Shown piece after piece: positions 26,025 through 33,083 of a stretch of 64,000 nt of DNA (positions are counted from its first letter, which is position 1; each line of letters opens with the position of its first letter). This DNA comes from Pseudomonadota bacterium (lineage in GTDB: Bacteria; Pseudomonadota; Gammaproteobacteria; Steroidobacterales; Steroidobacteraceae): the NCBI GenBank assembly GCA_021838635.1, contig JAKCDC010000004.1:1-64000 (forward strand), written 5' to 3'. A model generated the notes under the pieces. That model was not told where the DNA came from and did no database searches. It saw nothing but the letters and a program-made list of their open reading frames with translations. The position numbers and the translations under genes were made by a program.

Positions 26025-27728
26025 ATGCATCCGAAGGCAATCGACTGGATCATCATGGGGACGTACTTCGCGGTCGTGCTGGGCATCGGCGCGGCCCTGA
26101 AGCGCTCCATGCGCACCAGCACGGACTTCTTTCTCTCCGGGCGCGCCATACCGGCCTGGATCGCCGGACTTGCGTTCATCTCGGCGAACCTCGGCGCTCA
26201 AGAGGTCATCGGCATGGCCGCCTCGGGCGCCAAGTACGGCATGGCCACCGCCCAGTTCTACTGGGTGGGCGCGATTCCGGCGATGGTCTTTCTCGGGGTG
26301 TTCATGATGCCGTTCTACTACGGCTCGCGCGCCCGCTCGGTGCCGGAGTACCTGAAGCTGCGCTTTGATGAGAAGACCCGGGGGCTGAACGCCATCACCT
26401 TCGCGGTGATGACGGTGTTCTCTTCCGGGATCTCGCTGTACGCGCTCGCATTGCTGCTGCGGTTGCTGCTCGGCTGGGACTTCAACACCAGCGTATCGCT
26501 CTCGGCGCTGATCGTGCTGGTGTACATCTTCCTCGGCGGACTGACTTCGGCAATTTACAACGAAGTGTTGCAGTTTTTTCTCATCGTGTTCGGCTTCGCG
26601 CCGCTGGTGCTGATCGGTCTGAAAGACGTCGGTGGCTGGCAGGGGCTGGTTGCCGGCCTGCACACGGTGGCGCGTGCACGCGGCTTTGCGCCCGATGCGT
26701 GGCTGAGCACCTGGAGCGTGATGGGCAGCCCGCATGAGAACCCCATGGGCATCGACTGGTTCAGCATGGCCATGGGACTCGGGTTCGTGCTGTCCTTTGG
26801 CTATTGGTGTACCGACTTCCTGGTGGTTCAGCGGGCGCTCTCGGCCGAGTCGATGGACTCGGCGCGGCGCACACCGCTGATCGCCGCGATCCCGAAGATG
26901 CTCTTCCCGTTCCTGGTGATCCTGCCGGGCATGATCGCCATCGCCGCCACGGTGCACGGCGGGGCGAGCGGCCTGACGCTGCCGCGTCAGGCCGACGGGC
27001 ACCTCAACTACAACATGGTCGTGCCGTTGATGCTCGGGCGGTACTTCCCGAACGGCATGCTCGGACTTGGCCTGACGGCGCTGATGGCGAGCTTCATGAC
27101 CGGCATGGCGGGCAACGTCACGGCGTTCAACACGGTATGGACGTACGACATCTACCAGGCGTACATCCGCCGCGAGGCCTCCGATGCGCACTATCTCACC
27201 GTCGGTCGTGTGGCCACCGTGGTCGGCATCGCGCTCTCAGTGGCGGCCGCCTACGTCACCCATCGCTTCAACAACATCATGGATCTGCTGCAGCTGCTGT
27301 TCGCGTTCGTCAATGCACCGCTGTTCGCCACGTTCCTGCTCGGCATGTTCTGGAAGCGCACCAGCGGACACGGCGCGTTCGCAGGACTGCTGGCCGGTAC
27401 CGCCGCTGCGGCCGTGCATCACGGCCTGACGCTGCCGGCCGGCGCCTCACCGGGCATCAAGGGCGGCTGGATCGCCGTGATGCATCTGTACCCGAGCCCC
27501 ATGGCACAGAACTTCTGGACCGCGATCTATGCGTTCGGCGTGTGCTTCCTGGTGACCGTCGGCGTCAGTCTCCTCACCCAGCCGCGGCCCGAGGGGGAAC
27601 TGGTCGGGCTGGTCTATTCACTCACACCGCGCCAGGACTCGAGTGCCGCCCGCTGGTACCGCCGCCCGGCGGTGCTCGGCGTGTGCGTCCTCGCTGCCGC
27701 CGTGACCCTCAACTTCTTGTTCTGGTGA
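26025..27728 (+). CDS. Sodium:solute symporter (SSS family), sugar type
   Basis: 567 aa, about 14 membrane helices. SSS/SLC5 fold: IIMGTYFAVVLGIGAALKR, DFFLSGRAIPAWIAGLAFISANLGAQEVIGMAASGAKYG, SVPEYLKLRF, VYIFLGGLTSAIYNEVLQF, LSFGYWCTDFLVVQRALSA and GLGLTALMASFMTGMAGNVTAFNTVWTYDIYQ. The last pattern is typical of the SGLT/galactose branch. A ribosome site GAGAGG precedes the ATG. It follows the KDPGal aldolase by 10 bp and precedes a 67-aa membrane protein by 6 bp, forming a tight operon, so galactose or a related sugar is the likely cargo. Confidence 0.9.
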   Translation: MHPKAIDWIIMGTYFAVVLGIGAALKRSMRTSTDFFLSGRAIPAWIAGLAFISANLGAQEVIGMAASGAKYGMATAQFYWVGAIPAMVFLGVFMMPFYYGSRARSVPEYLKLRFDEKTRGLNAITFAVMTVFSSGISLYALALLLRLLLGWDFNTSVSLSALIVLVYIFLGGLTSAIYNEVLQFFLIVFGFAPLVLIGLKDVGGWQGLVAGLHTVARARGFAPDAWLSTWSVMGSPHENPMGIDWFSMAMGLGFVLSFGYWCTDFLVVQRALSAESMDSARRTPLIAAIPKMLFPFLVILPGMIAIAATVHGGASGLTLPRQADGHLNYNMVVPLMLGRYFPNGMLGLGLTALMASFMTGMAGNVTAFNTVWTYDIYQAYIRREASDAHYLTVGRVATVVGIALSVAAAYVTHRFNNIMDLLQLLFAFVNAPLFATFLLGMFWKRTSGHGAFAGLLAGTAAAAVHHGLTLPAGASPGIKGGWIAVMHLYPSPMAQNFWTAIYAFGVCFLVTVGVSLLTQPRPEGELVGLVYSLTPRQDSSAARWYRRPAVLGVCVLAAAVTLNFLFW

Positions 27729-27734
27729 TCACTC

Positions 27735-27938
27735 ATGGGACTTGATATCCGCATTCCGGTCGGTGCACTGTTCAGCCTGCTCGGCCTCCTGCTCGCCGGC
27801 TACGGTCTGCACGGCGGTGCGGCGCTCGCGAGACGCTCACTCGGCATCAACATCGACCTGTGGTGGGGCCTGGTGATGCTCGTGTTCGGCGTGGCCATGC
27901 TGTTGCTGGCGTGGCGCGCCCGCGCGCGCAACCGCTGA
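27735..27938 (+). CDS. Small two-helix membrane protein
   Basis: 67 aa. Two predicted membrane segments (VGALFSLLGLLLAGYGLHGG and LWWGLVMLVFGVAMLLLAW) joined by a short loop (ARRSLGINID), with an Arg-rich tail. The gene begins 6 bp after the symporter stop, so it is almost certainly co-transcribed and may be an accessory or stabilising subunit. No catalytic motif. Function inferred from position only. Confidence 0.7.
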   Translation: MGLDIRIPVGALFSLLGLLLAGYGLHGGAALARRSLGINIDLWWGLVMLVFGVAMLLLAWRARARNR

Positions 27939-27975
27939 GGCGCACTCTTCGGTGATCGGCGTGTCAGCGCGCCTC

Positions 27976-28237
27976 TTACGGGGATGCGCGAGGCCGTCGG
28001 TCCGGACGTAGACGCCGCGCGTCTGTCGGTGAACCGCAGCCGCTGACCGATGTGCGCGAGGCGCAGCCGCTCGGGTAACAGCACCTCGACGCTCTGGCCG
28101 CGCAGCGCCCGCGGGTCATGGCCGAGCAGTCGCTGCACCGGGTCGCTGGCGAACACGATGGTTCCCGATTCATCGACAATGAGCGCCGCGGCCTGGGGAT
28201 CCGGTAGCGCGCAGTCCAAGTGAGCCGGCGGTTGCAT
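27976..28237 (-). pseudogene. Remnant of a PAS-domain protein
   Basis: The frame from the ATG at 28237 reads as the first half of a PAS domain: DPQAAALIVDESGTIVFASD, then LLGHDPRALRGQSVEVLLPERLRLAHIGQRLRF. The family pattern then breaks off, and a continuation of the PAS-like Arg/Pro-rich end is found in another frame (stop at 27976). No kinase, GGDEF or other output domain follows. The remnant is antisense-adjacent to the small membrane protein gene. A truncated or frameshifted sensor gene is the simplest reading. Confidence 0.5.
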
Positions 28238-28322
28238 CACAGACCACGGTATTCGTCGTGATCGGGTCGCACAGAAGTCGGTACAAATGCGTATCCGCAT
28301 CCGGTGCGTTTGCCCGCCCCGC

Positions 28323-28646
28323 CTAGGGCGCGCGCAGTTGCTCGAGGCGCTGTAGCCGACGCTCCAGGCTCCGTTGCGCTTCCAACAGTTCCACGGCTAG
28401 TACTGCACCGCTCAGGTTTACGCCAAGATCGCGCATCAGCCGCCCGACGAGCGCCAGGCGCGGCAGCGCTGCCGCCGGCAGCAGCCACTCGGCCGGGGCG
28501 GCGCCCCGCGGCGCCACCAGCCCGAGGTCGGCCAGCTCGGCAATCGCCGTGAGATCGAGTCGGCACAGCGCGCAGATGTCACCGGCGCCGATCCAGTCGG
28601 TCTCGCCCATCAGGTGCACCTCGTATCGTTCGACGGCCTCGGTCAC
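28323..28646 (-). CDS. cbpM: Chaperone modulator CbpM
   Basis: 107 aa. Small MerR-like winged-helix protein that binds the J domain of CbpA and inhibits its co-chaperone and DNA-binding activity. Family pattern: DWIGAGDICALCRLDLTAIAELADLGLVAP, then AAALPRLALVGRLMRDLGVNLSGAVLAVELLEAQRSLERRLQRLEQL. It begins 4 bp after the cbpA stop on the same strand, the usual cbpA-cbpM order. Confidence 0.88.
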   Translation of the reverse strand: MTEAVERYEVHLMGETDWIGAGDICALCRLDLTAIAELADLGLVAPRGAAPAEWLLPAAALPRLALVGRLMRDLGVNLSGAVLAVELLEAQRSLERRLQRLEQLRAP

Positions 28647-28650
28647 GGCA

Positions 28651-29613
28651 TCACCTCTTGAGTTCGGCGCGCGGATCGAATGTCCCCAGCGTTGTGCGCA
28701 TCTGTTCGTATATCGCGCGCGCCTCTGGGGAATTCGCCGGTGGTGCGACGATCTTCAGCTGCACATAAGCGTCCCCCGGCGGCTGGCCCGGCAGACCGCG
28801 GCCGCGCAGACGGAGCTTTTGACCGGACTGCGCACCGCTTGGCACCTGCATGTCGACCGCGCCGCCGAGCGTCGGGACGGTGACCGTCGCGCCGAGTGCA
28901 GCTTCCCAGGGCGCGATCGGCAGCGTTAACGTAACGTCGCGGCCCTCCAGCTGGTAGAGACGATGCGGCCGGACGTGCACCTCGAGATACAGGTCGCCCG
29001 CCCGGGCGCCTCCTGCGCTGCGCTCGCCCTGGCCGGCGAGGCGGATGAGCTGGCCGTCGGTGACGCCCGCCGGAATGCTCACCCGCACCGTGTGGGCCCG
29101 TACGTCCAGCGAGCCGTCGGGCTTCATGTCGGGCCGCTTGAGTTCCAGCGTGCGCGTACCGCCGCCGAAGGCTTCCTCCAGGTCGAGGTCGATGCGTGCA
29201 TGGTGATCGCGGCCCTGGCGCGGCGCGCGCCGGGCGCCACCGCCGAACGGACTCGCCCCGCCGAACAGCGAGGAGAAGAAATCGCTGAAGCCCTCGCCGT
29301 CGAAGCCGGGCGCCCCGGTGGCCCCGGGGCGTGTCCCGCCGGTGAACTCGAAGCCGCTCGCCCAATCCGGTGGGGGGCGGAACTGCTGCCCGGACTTCCA
29401 CTCACTGCCGAGCTGATCGTAGGCGGCGCGCTTCTCCGGGTCCTTCAGGACCTCGTAGGCCTCCTGCACTTCCTTGAATTTCTGCTCGGCGTTCTTTTCC
29501 TTGCTCACATCGGGGTGATATTTGCGCGCGAGTCGCCGATAGGACTTCTTGATCTCCTCGGCCGTAGCCGTCCGGCCGACGCCGAGCAGCTGATAATAAT
29601 CCCGGTATTCCAT
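28651..29613 (-). CDS. cbpA: DnaJ-like co-chaperone CbpA
   Basis: 320 aa. The J domain occupies residues 1-68 with the HPD motif (YHPDVSKEKN) that stimulates DnaK. A Gly/Phe/Pro-rich linker follows (GGASPFGGGARRAPRQGRDHHARIDL), then two C-terminal substrate-binding beta domains (TVRVSIPAGVTDGQLIRLAGQGE, VTVPTLGGAVDMQVPSGAQSGQKLRLRGRGLPG). There is no zinc-finger region, which separates CbpA from DnaJ. The ATG at 29613 is used because the ORF's upstream 162 residues run antisense through trxC. A sigma-32-like promoter lies about 50 bp upstream, and cbpM follows in the operon. Confidence 0.93.
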   Translation of the reverse strand: MEYRDYYQLLGVGRTATAEEIKKSYRRLARKYHPDVSKEKNAEQKFKEVQEAYEVLKDPEKRAAYDQLGSEWKSGQQFRPPPDWASGFEFTGGTRPGATGAPGFDGEGFSDFFSSLFGGASPFGGGARRAPRQGRDHHARIDLDLEEAFGGGTRTLELKRPDMKPDGSLDVRAHTVRVSIPAGVTDGQLIRLAGQGERSAGGARAGDLYLEVHVRPHRLYQLEGRDVTLTLPIAPWEAALGATVTVPTLGGAVDMQVPSGAQSGQKLRLRGRGLPGQPPGDAYVQLKIVAPPANSPEARAIYEQMRTTLGTFDPRAELKR

Positions 29614-29661
29614 GTGCGATGCAGCCCTCGCGGAATCAATATAAGGAAGCGCTGAACGCAA

Positions 29662-29689
29662 AGATGGGGGCGATGGCGGCGAAGCCAAG
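29662..29689 (-). promoter_or_regulatory. Sigma-32-like promoter for cbpA-cbpM
   Basis: On the minus strand, CTTGGCT, 13 nt, CCCCATCT. This matches the heat-shock consensus CTTGAAA/CCCCATNT perfectly at the -10 and in the CTTG of the -35. Transcription would start about 40 nt before the cbpA ATG. Confidence 0.55.
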
Positions 29690-29698
29690 GGTCGGGTG

Positions 29699-29727
29699 CT
29701 TGAACCGGGTCGGTGTCGACCCCATGT
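29699..29727 (+). promoter_or_regulatory. Sigma-32-like promoter for trxC
   Basis: CTTGAAC, 14 nt, CCCCATGT: 6 of 7 at -35 and a full match at -10. Initiation 6-8 nt past the -10 would fall at or next to the trxC ATG at 29735, so the message may be leaderless, agreeing with the lack of a Shine-Dalgarno sequence. Confidence 0.6.
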
Positions 29728-29734
29728 CCGGCTC

Positions 29735-30190
29735 ATGAACGCCGAAACTTCCGTGGCCGATGCGCTGCTGATTGCGTGCCCCCACTGCCACTCGCTGGTG
29801 CGAGTGCCCGAGGCACGCCTCGGAGAGCACCCGAAGTGTCCGCGCTGCAAGGCCGCGGTCCTCAGCGGGCAGACCGTTGCCCTCGATGCCGGTGGGTTCG
29901 CCGCACATGTCGAGCGGGCCTCGCTGCCGGTATTGGTGGATTTCTGGGCACCGTGGTGCGGTCCGTGCCGCATGATGGCGCCGGTGCTGGACCGCGTGGC
30001 CGCGCAGCGCGCCACCACGCTGCGCATCGGCAAGGTCAATACCGACGAGCAGCAGCAGCTGGCCGGTCGCTTTGGCATCCGCAGCATCCCAACCCTCATT
30101 CTCTTCCGCGGCGGTCAGGAACTGGCGCGCCATTCTGGCGCGGTGGACGCCGCCACGCTCGCACGCTGGCTCGATCAGGCGCTGCGCTGA
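29735..30190 (+). CDS. trxC: Thioredoxin 2 (TrxC)
   Basis: 151 aa. An N-terminal zinc-ribbon of about 35 residues contains two CxxC pairs (CPHCHSLVRVP and CPRC). A full thioredoxin fold follows with the active site WCGPC in FWAPWCGPCRMMAPVLD, and the cis-Pro in RSIPTLILF. This two-part plan is diagnostic of TrxC, a cytoplasmic protein-disulfide reductase used in oxidative or heat stress. It diverges from cbpA across a 120-bp region with heat-shock-type promoters on both strands. Confidence 0.93.
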   Translation: MNAETSVADALLIACPHCHSLVRVPEARLGEHPKCPRCKAAVLSGQTVALDAGGFAAHVERASLPVLVDFWAPWCGPCRMMAPVLDRVAAQRATTLRIGKVNTDEQQQLAGRFGIRSIPTLILFRGGQELARHSGAVDAATLARWLDQALR

Positions 30191-30224
30191 ACGCCCGGCG
30201 TGCCGGTGCGCAGCGGTCCTGCGG

Positions 30225-31028
30225 TCAGGACACGCTCTCGGCGCTGTAGCGGGCGAGCAGCCCGGTGCGCAGCGCGTAGCGGAACACCCGCACGAAGAAG
30301 TACCCGGCCAGGGCGACATCGAGCAGCGCGAACGCCGCACCCGGCAGCAGTGCCGCCGCCGGCAGGGCATGACCGGCGAGGATCGCGCGCATGCCCTGAA
30401 AGACGTACGCGGGTGGCAACCCTTTGGCGATGAGCTGCATCCAGCGCGGTAGCGTCGCGAGCGGATAGAACACCCCCACGAACGGTGAGATCAGCGCTGG
30501 TAGGGGCCACACAAGCCATTCCGACGCCGGACCCAGACGCAGCACCAGCGCGCTGGCGAGGATGCCGAGTGCGATGCCGAAGCAGAACAGCACGAGCAGG
30601 AACGGCAGCAGCATCGCACCAAGGGAGAAGAACGAGAGTCCGAACACCACGGTCGCCAGTACCAGCATCACCGCGAGCCCGATCGCACTGGTGCCGATGC
30701 TGCTGATGACCAGGCCGGTGATGTACTCCGGTGTGGTGAGTGGTGTTGCAAATAAGTTCAGGAAGTTTCGCGACCACACGTCCTCCAGGAACGCGGTGCT
30801 CACCCCTTGCATGATGCGCGTGAAAAAATCCCACAGCAGCACCGCGCCAAGCAGGCTCGGGACGTAGTTGAACCGGCCCGCGCTCATCGTGTTCAGGTAG
30901 CGGGTGATAAATCCCCACACCACGATGTCGATCGCCACCCAGGCGAACATCGGCAATGCGCGGACCGGACTGCCGCGGATCAGGTAGAACTGGCGCAGCA
31001 GGATCCCAGCGATCGGGCGCAGCTTCAT
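30225..31028 (-). CDS. ABC-2 type transporter permease
   Basis: 267 aa with about six membrane helices: FAWVAIDIVVWGFITRYLN, YVPSLLGAVLLWDFFTRIMQG, ITGLVISSIGTSAIGLAVMLVLATVVFG, LGAMLLPFLLVLFCFGIALGIL, LVWPLPALISPFVGVFYPL and LLPGAAFALLDVALAGYFFV. The conserved LPALISPFVGVFYPLATLP segment is typical of ABC-2 exporters. Its ATG overlaps the ATPase stop (ATGA), so the two form one exporter. Substrate unknown; such systems export drugs, polysaccharides or lipids. The 61 additional N-terminal ORF residues lie inside the ATPase gene and are rejected. Confidence 0.88.
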   Translation of the reverse strand: MKLRPIAGILLRQFYLIRGSPVRALPMFAWVAIDIVVWGFITRYLNTMSAGRFNYVPSLLGAVLLWDFFTRIMQGVSTAFLEDVWSRNFLNLFATPLTTPEYITGLVISSIGTSAIGLAVMLVLATVVFGLSFFSLGAMLLPFLLVLFCFGIALGILASALVLRLGPASEWLVWPLPALISPFVGVFYPLATLPRWMQLIAKGLPPAYVFQGMRAILAGHALPAAALLPGAAFALLDVALAGYFFVRVFRYALRTGLLARYSAESVS

Positions 31029-31849
31029 TGCGTGCGCTCCACGGCGCTCAGCGGCTCGCGCGCCAGACGAATGAACAGCGCCTCCAGGGTCTCCGCGCCG
31101 TGCTCGGCCGGCAGCCGACGCGGATCGCCCTCCAGCAGGATGCGCCCGCGCGAGAGGAACAGCACCCGGTCGCAGACTGTCTCGACCTCGTACATGTTGT
31201 GCGAGGTCCAAAGAATGCCGCAGCCGTCGTCGCTCGCCAGGCCTCGGATGCGCTCGCGGACCGTTTGCGCCGCGGATGGGTCGAGGGACGCCGTCGGTTC
31301 ATCGAGCAGCAGCAGTTGCGGCCGGTTCAGTACCGCCTTGGCCAATGCGACCCGCGTCTGCTCGCCGGAGGACAGTACCCCGCACTTGGTGTTGCGCAGG
31401 TGCTCAAGATCGAACTGCTGTAGCAGCGCTTCGATGCGCGCGGCGAGACGCGCGATGCCGTAGATGAGGGCAAAGAACCGCAGGTTCTGCTCGACCGTGA
31501 GGTTGCCGGGCAGCGTGGCATACACAGCCGCAAAGTTTGCCTGGGCCAAGGCGCGCGAACGCTCCTGCGCCAGGTCGATTCCCGCAATTCGGATGTCACC
31601 CGCACTTGGGCTGAGCACGCCGAGAATCATGTTGATCGTCGTGGTCTTCCCGGCGCCGTTCGGTCCCAACAGGCCGACCACTTCACCGCGTTGCACCTCG
31701 AACGAGACGTCCTTAACTGCGACCAATGAGGCGTAGGTCTTGCATAGCAGCGCGACGCTGAGTGCCGCATGAATTTCACCGGACCGGCGAGTTCTGGTCC
31801 CGGCGGCCTGCGCCGAAGCGATGTCAGCGGTTCGATCGTGCATCGGCAT
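31025..31849 (-). CDS. ABC transporter ATP-binding protein (ABC-2 exporter)
   Basis: 274 aa. Nucleotide-binding subunit partnered with the following permease. Walker A GLLGPNGAGKTTTINM, Q-loop region, signature LSSGEQTRVALAKAVL (SSGEQ instead of the usual SGGQ), Walker B LLLLDEPTASLD and H-switch WTSHNMYEV. The N-terminal 30 residues are an unconserved hydrophilic extension, so the true start could be later, but no better site is evident. The first gene of a two-gene operon. Confidence 0.9.
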   Translation of the reverse strand: MPMHDRTADIASAQAAGTRTRRSGEIHAALSVALLCKTYASLVAVKDVSFEVQRGEVVGLLGPNGAGKTTTINMILGVLSPSAGDIRIAGIDLAQERSRALAQANFAAVYATLPGNLTVEQNLRFFALIYGIARLAARIEALLQQFDLEHLRNTKCGVLSSGEQTRVALAKAVLNRPQLLLLDEPTASLDPSAAQTVRERIRGLASDDGCGILWTSHNMYEVETVCDRVLFLSRGRILLEGDPRRLPAEHGAETLEALFIRLAREPLSAVERTQ

Positions 31850-32126
31850 CTGAGATGTCCAGGGTGCAGGCGGCGCGCTCGCGCCCGCTCAGTACGCGCA
31901 CGGGGTGCTGCGCGAGGCTGTAAATCTATCTAGGCCCCCGAGCCGAATCAAGCCGTGCGCTCACCCGCTGATCCGCGTACCCACCACCGCGCGGTGTGTA
32001 CGGTCCCGCGGTTGCGGCGTACGCCGCGTCGTGGTACATGATTTTATATCTAGGGAGCGGGCCTAACACTGTGAACGGGGCCCGAGCTGTGCCGTGCAGG
32101 AATCACCGAATCCGCGATCCGAGGTC

Positions 32127-32969
32127 ATGAGCGAGGCGGCGCCGGGCGCTTACGGCCGGCTGCTGCCATTTCTGGCGCACCCGGTCTTGCGCGATCGCCC
32201 GCGGCGGCGGCTCACGGCGTGGACCTGGTTCGGCTGGCTGAGCCTGCTGCTGGTACTCGGCTTCCTCGGCGGCCGGTTGGATGACCTGCTGGTGCACTGG
32301 TTTGGCTGGCGCATCGCGCCGGACACGTTTCAGGCCTATCTGGTCATGCATCCATCCCTCGCCGCCGCCAGTATCGTGCTGGTCGCCCCGTTGCTCGAGG
32401 AACTTGCCTACCGTGCCTTCCTCTCCACCTCGCCGCCCGCGGTGTTCGTCGGACTCGCGTTCTTTCTCTGCTACATGTTCCTTGGCATTCGCATCAATCT
32501 CGAGCATCCGCGCGCGGTCAGCACCATCCGCCACTACTTTGCGCCGTTCTGGGCACTCGTGCCGGCCAGTCTGGTGAGCCTCGGACTGTACGTCTATGCG
32601 CGCGAGGCCGTGCTCGGGTTCTTCCGCCGCCACGGAATCTGGGTGTTTTGGGTGTCGTGTGTGCTGTTCGGCGTGGAGCACGCCGAGGTGTACTCCAACT
32701 CCCTGACCTGGTGGGCGCTCGTGCTGGTGCTGCCGCAGTTTCTGGTCGGCGTTGGACTTGCCTATATTCGCATCGCCTTCGGTCTGCGTTGGAGCATCGT
32801 GACGCACTTGGCCTATGACGGCTTGATCGTATCGGCCTCCTGGACCTACCTCTCGACGGCGAGCGGCACGCCGTTGCGCGAGGCCGTCGGGCTTGGTCTG
32901 ATGCTCCTGGTGGCATTAATCCTGGTGTACGGACTCGCCGTGACGTGGCGGGTGCTGCGCAACCGCTGA
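32127..32969 (+). CDS. CPBP-family intramembrane metalloprotease
   Basis: 280 aa, about eight membrane helices. Abi/CAAX-protease-like (CPBP) marks: EExxxR as EELAYR in the fourth hydrophobic segment, FxxxH as FGVEH in mid-protein, and a third His in VTHLAYDGL. These residues form the metal site in prenyl-protein proteases; bacterial members act in bacteriocin immunity or protein processing. The ORF begins at a GTG 11 codons earlier (32094); neither start has a strong ribosome site. It stands alone and ends at a clear hairpin shared with the next gene. Confidence 0.8.
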   Translation: MSEAAPGAYGRLLPFLAHPVLRDRPRRRLTAWTWFGWLSLLLVLGFLGGRLDDLLVHWFGWRIAPDTFQAYLVMHPSLAAASIVLVAPLLEELAYRAFLSTSPPAVFVGLAFFLCYMFLGIRINLEHPRAVSTIRHYFAPFWALVPASLVSLGLYVYAREAVLGFFRRHGIWVFWVSCVLFGVEHAEVYSNSLTWWALVLVLPQFLVGVGLAYIRIAFGLRWSIVTHLAYDGLIVSASWTYLSTASGTPLREAVGLGLMLLVALILVYGLAVTWRVLRNR

Positions 32970-33027
32970 GCGTGCGGGCGAGTCTGTGAACACATCGCAG
33001 TGCGCGGATGGGTGCGCGCGCCCCGCC

Positions 33028-33061
33028 CGGTCCGCCGCGCCGGACAGGGCGCAGCGGACCG
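33028..33061. terminator. Bidirectional hairpin terminator
   Basis: CGGTCCGCCGCGCC pairs with GGCGCAGCGGACCG with one mismatch, around a 6-nt loop. It lies between the convergent CPBP protease and BNR-repeat genes. Confidence 0.65.
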
Positions 33062-33083
33062 GTTCCTGCCGGGCGAGGACGCC

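Noticed and set aside
25776-27191. 471-aa minus-strand ORF
   Set aside because: Antisense to the aldolase and symporter genes; His/Arg-rich shadow.
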